Origin: an uncultured Oscillospiraceae bacterium
Lineage (GTDB): Bacteria; Bacillota; Clostridia; Oscillospirales; Oscillospiraceae
NCBI GenBank assembly: GCA_934572445.1
Contig: CAKTLD010000088.1
Coordinates: 1-8,129, forward strand
Length of the DNA stretch: 8,129 nucleotides
Direction: 5' to 3'
Shown here: one piece after another, positions 5,203 through 8,129 of the stretch
How positions within the stretch are numbered: the first letter of the stretch is position 1
How the letters are laid out: each line of letters begins with the position of its first letter
Notes under the pieces: model-generated
The model's database searches: none
What the model saw: only the letters and a program-made list of their open reading frames with translations
Told to the model about the DNA's origin: nothing
Position numbers and translations under genes: made by a program

Positions 5203-6261
5203 ATGCAGTTGATGGACGCGATCTGCAAGGTCACAGCAGGGCCGGGGCTGGAGCTCCGGCAGGTATCCGTTCCCACCCCGGGCCCCGGCGAGGTCCTGAT
5301 CAAAATACATAAAACCGCCATCTGCGGCACAGACGTGCACATCTACGACTGGAACGCATGGTCGGCCCAGCATGTCAAGCCGCCGATGATCATCGGTCAT
5401 GAATATGTCGGTGAGATCGCCGCGCTCGGCGCCGGCGTGACAGGGCTGACGGTCGGCCAGCGCGTGTCGGGCGAGGGCCACATCACCTGCGGCCACTGCC
5501 GCAACTGCCACACGGGCAACATCCAGTGGTGCAAGAACACCTCCAGCGTGGGCGTGGACCGTGACGGCGCGTTCGCCGAATATGTCTGCATCCCCGCAAG
5601 CAATGTCATCCTGATCGACCCCTCGCTCGATGAGGACGTGGTGGCGATGTTCGACGCTGTAGGCAACGCGACACACACGGCGCTGATGTTCAACCTTGTC
5701 GGTGAGGACGTGCTTATCACCGGCGCGGGCCCTGTGGGCATCCTTGCCGTCGCCATCGCCAAGTATGCCGGCGCGCGCCGCGTGGTTGTCACCGACCTGA
5801 ACGACTACCGGCTGGATCTGGCGCGCAGGATGGGCGCGGACGCGGCCATCAACACCGGAAAAGAAGATCTGACGCTGGCGATGAAGGAGCAGGGCCTTGT
5901 CGAAGGCTTTGACGTGGGCTTTGAAATGTCCGGCTCCGGCGCGGCGCTTAACCAGATGATCAGCGTCATGCGCAATGGCGGCAAAATCAGCCTGCTCGGT
6001 CTCGGCAACGGGCCGGTCACGATGGACATGAACCTTGTCATAGGCAAGGGTCTGACGCTGCAGGGCATCTACGGCCGCAAGATGGACAACTGGCATCAGA
6101 TGAGCTACATGGTGCAGGGCGGGTTGGATCTCACTCCCGCCATCACCCATCGCTTCCACTATACCGAGTTTGAAAAGGGCTTTGAAGCCATGCACAGCGG
6201 CATGAGCGGCAAGGTCATTCTCGACTGGACGACGAAGAAAAAGGAGGACAAGGCAGAATGA
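5203..6261 (+). CDS. tdh: L-threonine 3-dehydrogenase (EC 1.1.1.103)
   Basis: A cytoplasmic zinc- and NAD-dependent medium-chain dehydrogenase of 352 residues that oxidises L-threonine to 2-amino-3-ketobutyrate. It tracks E. coli Tdh closely: [12 protein letters not shown] (37-48) carries the catalytic-zinc ligand C41, GHEYVGE (65-71) carries H66 and E67, [13 protein letters not shown] (90-102) holds the conserved H93 and structural-zinc cysteines C96, C99 and C102, with C110 as the fourth. The Rossmann loop is GAGPVG (174-179) and D198 in VVTDLN should bind the NAD ribose. GNATHTAL (154-161), [11 protein letters not shown] (234-244) and GIYGRKM (288-294) are further Tdh signatures. AGGAGG lies eight bases before the ATG. 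A lysine-rich tail of about ten residues extends past the usual end and contains the kbl ribosome site. It is first in an operon with kbl, which removes its unstable product. It diverges from tetR across 242 bases. Confidence 0.97.
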   Translation: MQLMDAICKVTAGPGLELRQVSVPTPGPGEVLIKIHKTAICGTDVHIYDWNAWSAQHVKPPMIIGHEYVGEIAALGAGVTGLTVGQRVSGEGHITCGHCRNCHTGNIQWCKNTSSVGVDRDGAFAEYVCIPASNVILIDPSLDEDVVAMFDAVGNATHTALMFNLVGEDVLITGAGPVGILAVAIAKYAGARRVVVTDLNDYRLDLARRMGADAAINTGKEDLTLAMKEQGLVEGFDVGFEMSGSGAALNQMISVMRNGGKISLLGLGNGPVTMDMNLVIGKGLTLQGIYGRKMDNWHQMSYMVQGGLDLTPAITHRFHYTEFEKGFEAMHSGMSGKVILDWTTKKKEDKAE

Positions 6262-7445
6262 AGACCGCATACGAGAGCTACCGCGCAGAGCTTACCGCCA
6301 TCCGCGAGGCGGGCACCTACAAGGACGAACGCATCATCACCACCCCGCAGAAAAGCCGCATCGACACCACCGCTGCAAGCGGTGTGGTCAACATGTGCGC
6401 CAACAATTATCTCGGTCTTTCCGACCATCCGCGCCTGATCGCCGCGGCGAAGAAGAGCTACGATGAGTGGGGCTTCGGTCTTTCGTCCGTGCGCTTCATC
6501 TGCGGCACGCAGCAGATCCACAAGACGCTTGAGCGCAGGATCGCCGACTTTGTCGGCATGGAGGATGCGATCCTCTATTCCTCCTGCTTTGACGCCAACG
6601 GCGGGCTTTTCGAAACACTGCTGGGTGCGGATGACGCCGTCATCTCCGACGAGTTGAACCACGCGAGCATCATCGACGGCGTGCGCCTCTGCAAGGCGCA
6701 CCGCTACCGCTATAAAAACAGCGACATGGACGACCTGCGCGTCCAGCTCACGAGCGCGCGCGAGGCTGGCTGCAAAAAAATCATCATCGCCACTGACGGC
6801 GTATTTTCCATGGACGGCTATATCGCCAACCTCAAGGGCATCTGCGATCTGGCCGACGAGTTCGACGCGCTCGTGATGGTGGACGACAGTCACGCCGTCG
6901 GCTTTATGGGCGAACACGGCCGCGGCACGCCGGAATACTGCGGCGTGATGGGCCGCATTGACATCCTGACCGGCACCTTCGGCAAGGCCATGGGCGGCGC
7001 CTCCGGCGGCTACACCGCCGCAAGGCACGAGATCGTAGATCTGCTTCGTCAGCGCAGCCGTCCATATCTCTTCTCCAACTCTCTCGCTCCCGCCATCTGC
7101 GCCGCGACAATTGAGACGATCGACATGCTGACCGAGTCCACCGCGCTGCGCGACAGAGTGCATGAAAACGCACGCTACTTCCGCGCGGAGATGGAAAAAC
7201 TCGGCTTCGACCTGCTGCCCGGCGAACACCCGATCGTACCCGTCATGCTCTACGACCCGAAGGTTGCAAACGAGTTCGCGCGCAGGATGCTTGAAAAAGG
7301 CGTGTATGTCGTCGGCTTCTGCTACCCCGTCGTGCCCAAGGGGCGCGACCGCGTGCGCACGCAGATCTCCGCCGGCCACACGAAAGATGACCTCGACTTC
7401 GCCGTCCGGTGCTTCGGCGAGGTCAAGCGCGAAATGGGGCTGTAA
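6258..7445 (+). CDS. kbl: glycine C-acetyltransferase (2-amino-3-ketobutyrate CoA ligase, EC 2.3.1.29)
   Basis: A 395-residue pyridoxal-phosphate enzyme of the alpha-oxoamine synthase family that cleaves 2-amino-3-ketobutyrate with CoA to glycine and acetyl-CoA. It resembles E. coli Kbl throughout: [11 protein letters not shown] (44-54), [10 protein letters not shown] (76-85), [14 protein letters not shown] (106-119), [15 protein letters not shown] (133-147), and [11 protein letters not shown] (208-218) with cofactor-contacting D209 and H212. [14 protein letters not shown] (238-251) carries the PLP lysine K243, and [20 protein letters not shown] forms the C-terminal block. Other members of this fold are amino-acid CoA ligases in biotin or haem synthesis, but the [11 protein letters not shown] and [14 protein letters not shown] blocks and the tdh neighbour settle the call. 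Its ATG overlaps the tdh stop as ATGA, and AAGGAGG ends ten bases before it inside tdh, so the two are translationally coupled. Confidence 0.97.
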   Translation: MKTAYESYRAELTAIREAGTYKDERIITTPQKSRIDTTAASGVVNMCANNYLGLSDHPRLIAAAKKSYDEWGFGLSSVRFICGTQQIHKTLERRIADFVGMEDAILYSSCFDANGGLFETLLGADDAVISDELNHASIIDGVRLCKAHRYRYKNSDMDDLRVQLTSAREAGCKKIIIATDGVFSMDGYIANLKGICDLADEFDALVMVDDSHAVGFMGEHGRGTPEYCGVMGRIDILTGTFGKAMGGASGGYTAARHEIVDLLRQRSRPYLFSNSLAPAICAATIETIDMLTESTALRDRVHENARYFRAEMEKLGFDLLPGEHPIVPVMLYDPKVANEFARRMLEKGVYVVGFCYPVVPKGRDRVRTQISAGHTKDDLDFAVRCFGEVKREMGL

Positions 7446-7451
7446 TTACCC

Positions 7452-8030
7452 ATGCAGAGCATCGACATCGCCAAGGCCCTGCTCGCCGAGATCGCGCGGC
7501 GGCAGGGCGGGCAGGGCCCTTTTCTCGCCGCGATCGACGGCCGCTGCGCCGCGGGCAAGAGCACTCTGGCGCGTGAGCTGGCGCATCGCTCAGGCTGCGC
7601 CGTGATCCCGATGGACCATTTTTTTCTCCGTCCCGAGCAGCGGACACCGGAGCGCTTTGCCGAGCCGGGCGGAAATGTAGACCGTGAGCGCTTTCTTGCC
7701 GAGGTACTGCTCCCTCTGCGTGCGGGCAAACCCTTTTCCTACCGCCCCTTCGACTGCCATACGCTCTCGCTCGCCGCACCCGTTCCTGTGGCTCCGGCAG
7801 CGCTGTATCTCATCGAAGGCTCATACTCCTGCCACCCTGCGCTGCGGGAGCATTATGACCTGACGGTCTTTCTCGACATCTCGCCCGATGAGCAGCTGCG
7901 GCGTCTCCGTGTGCGCAACGGCGCGGAGGGCGCGCAGCGCTTTGCCGAGCGCTGGATCCCGCTGGAGGAACGCTACTTCCAGGAATTGGACGTACGCGGG
8001 CACTGCGAGCTGTACTACCTTTCTGAATAA
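7452..8030 (+). CDS. uridine-kinase-like P-loop NTPase
   Basis: A 192-residue kinase-fold protein. The Walker A loop is IDGRCAAGKST (28-38, with K36), followed by MDHFFLRPEQRTPER (54-68), where D55 is in the position of the uridine kinase DD(F/Y) acid. FDCHTL (100-105) and IEGSYSCHPAL (121-131) match the base-binding and EGxYS strand-end regions, YDLTVFLDI (135-143) is a core strand, and RRLRVRNG (150-157) looks like the arginine-bearing lid. Homologues I recall in Clostridia are annotated as uridine kinase or AAA-type P-loop protein, and the true substrate is uncertain; phosphorylation of a nucleoside or other small alcohol is the safest inference. It starts six bases after the kbl stop with only a weak GGGG ribosome site, so it is probably cotranscribed and perhaps translated by reinitiation. 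Its role beside threonine degradation is unknown. No terminator follows before the insertion-sequence end. Confidence 0.82.
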   Translation: MQSIDIAKALLAEIARRQGGQGPFLAAIDGRCAAGKSTLARELAHRSGCAVIPMDHFFLRPEQRTPERFAEPGGNVDRERFLAEVLLPLRAGKPFSYRPFDCHTLSLAAPVPVAPAALYLIEGSYSCHPALREHYDLTVFLDISPDEQLRRLRVRNGAEGAQRFAERWIPLEERYFQELDVRGHCELYYLSE

Positions 8031-8060
8031 AAGACACCGGCGCGGAATCCCTCTGAACCG

Positions 8061-8113
8061 CACCCCATTTGTTAGACGAGTATGATAAAATACTTGTACT
8101 AAGAAATGGGGTG
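8061..8113. repeat. long nested inverted repeat near the insertion-sequence end
   Basis: Three nested pairings: CACCCCATTT (8061-8070) with AAATGGGGTG (8104-8113), TTAG (8072-8075) with CTAA (8099-8102), and ACGAGTAT (8076-8083) with ATACTTGT (8090-8097, one G-T pair). There is one mismatch, one bulge and a six-base loop, about 22 base pairs in all. The outer 3' arm contains GGGGTG, the likely ribosome site of the ORF at 8120. Confidence 0.75.
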
Positions 8114-8119
8114 TTTTCT

Positions 8120-8129
8120 ATGCCAAAGG
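8120..8129 (+). CDS. start of a probable transposase ORF (three codons visible)
   Basis: ATG at 8120 encodes MPK before the window ends. GGGGTG, six bases upstream, may be its ribosome site. Its identity as the first transposase frame is inferred only from the insertion-sequence-like end just upstream. Confidence 0.35.

Larger units (their letters stand above)
8054..8129 (+). mobile_element. probable left end of an IS3-like insertion sequence (cut by window edge)
   Basis: From 8054 the sequence changes to AT-rich and begins TGAACCGCACCCCATTTG, which has the 5'-TG start and the look of the terminal inverted repeats of IS3/IS150-group elements that I recall from Clostridia. An ORF starts at 8120 after a short leader, at the distance usual for the first transposase frame. 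The right end and target duplication lie outside the window, so the element type rests on recall of the end sequence and the layout. Confidence 0.5.

Noticed and set aside
4948..7379. Long minus-strand open frames opposite tdh and kbl (440 and 406 codons)
   Set aside because: They are mirror frames of two strongly conserved enzymes, rich in His/Ala/Asp with no recognisable motif or ribosome site.
1..8129. CRISPR array, toxin-antitoxin pair, phage or defence system
   Set aside because: No regularly spaced repeats, no small toxin-antitoxin gene pairs and no phage or defence domains were seen; all long genes have metabolic or regulatory families.

Overview
The window is an ordinary stretch of chromosome from a GC-rich Gram-positive anaerobe. 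The evidence is strong AAGGAG-type ribosome sites, proteins closest to those I know from Clostridia and other Firmicutes (a YgiQ without the proteobacterial insert, a DhaS-like TetR regulator, a staphylococcal-type oleate hydratase) and high-GC codon choice. A gut Oscillospiraceae-like member of the Clostridia is my best guess; the species cannot be read from the sequence.

Layout. (1) At 1-1984 on the minus strand, a translationally coupled pair: a histidine-phosphatase/GNAT acetyltransferase fusion, then a YgiQ-type radical SAM protein whose first iron-sulfur cysteine is the last complete codon before the left edge. A promoter with a perfect TATAAT lies just upstream. (2) At 2146-2316 on the plus strand, a 56-residue protein with one Gly/Ala-rich membrane helix, separated by a likely bidirectional terminator from the convergent gene. 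(3) At 2396-4960 on the minus strand, a TetR-family regulator followed by an FAD-dependent oleate hydratase. The 222-base gap between them holds a promoter and three dyad elements, two of them related 17-bp sites spaced 30 bp apart. (4) At 5118-8030 on the plus strand, a threonine-degradation operon tdh-kbl, with ATGA overlap, followed six bases later by a uridine-kinase-like P-loop gene. (5) At 8054-8129, the probable left end of an IS3-like insertion sequence, 23 bases after the kinase stop codon, with a long hairpin that would cover the ribosome site of its first ORF.

How the genes work together. Tdh oxidises L-threonine to 2-amino-3-ketobutyrate and Kbl cleaves this with CoA to glycine and acetyl-CoA, so the plus-strand operon turns threonine into glycine, acetyl-CoA and NADH. 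Oleate hydratase adds water to cis-9 double bonds of free unsaturated fatty acids, a reaction used to detoxify host- or diet-derived oleate and linoleate; the adjacent TetR protein is the natural candidate to control it.

I found no defence system, CRISPR array, tRNA or rRNA, and no clearly undescribed multi-gene system. The points most worth a second look are the regulatory architecture in front of the oleate hydratase, the phosphatase-acetyltransferase fusion, and the hairpin at the insertion-sequence end.
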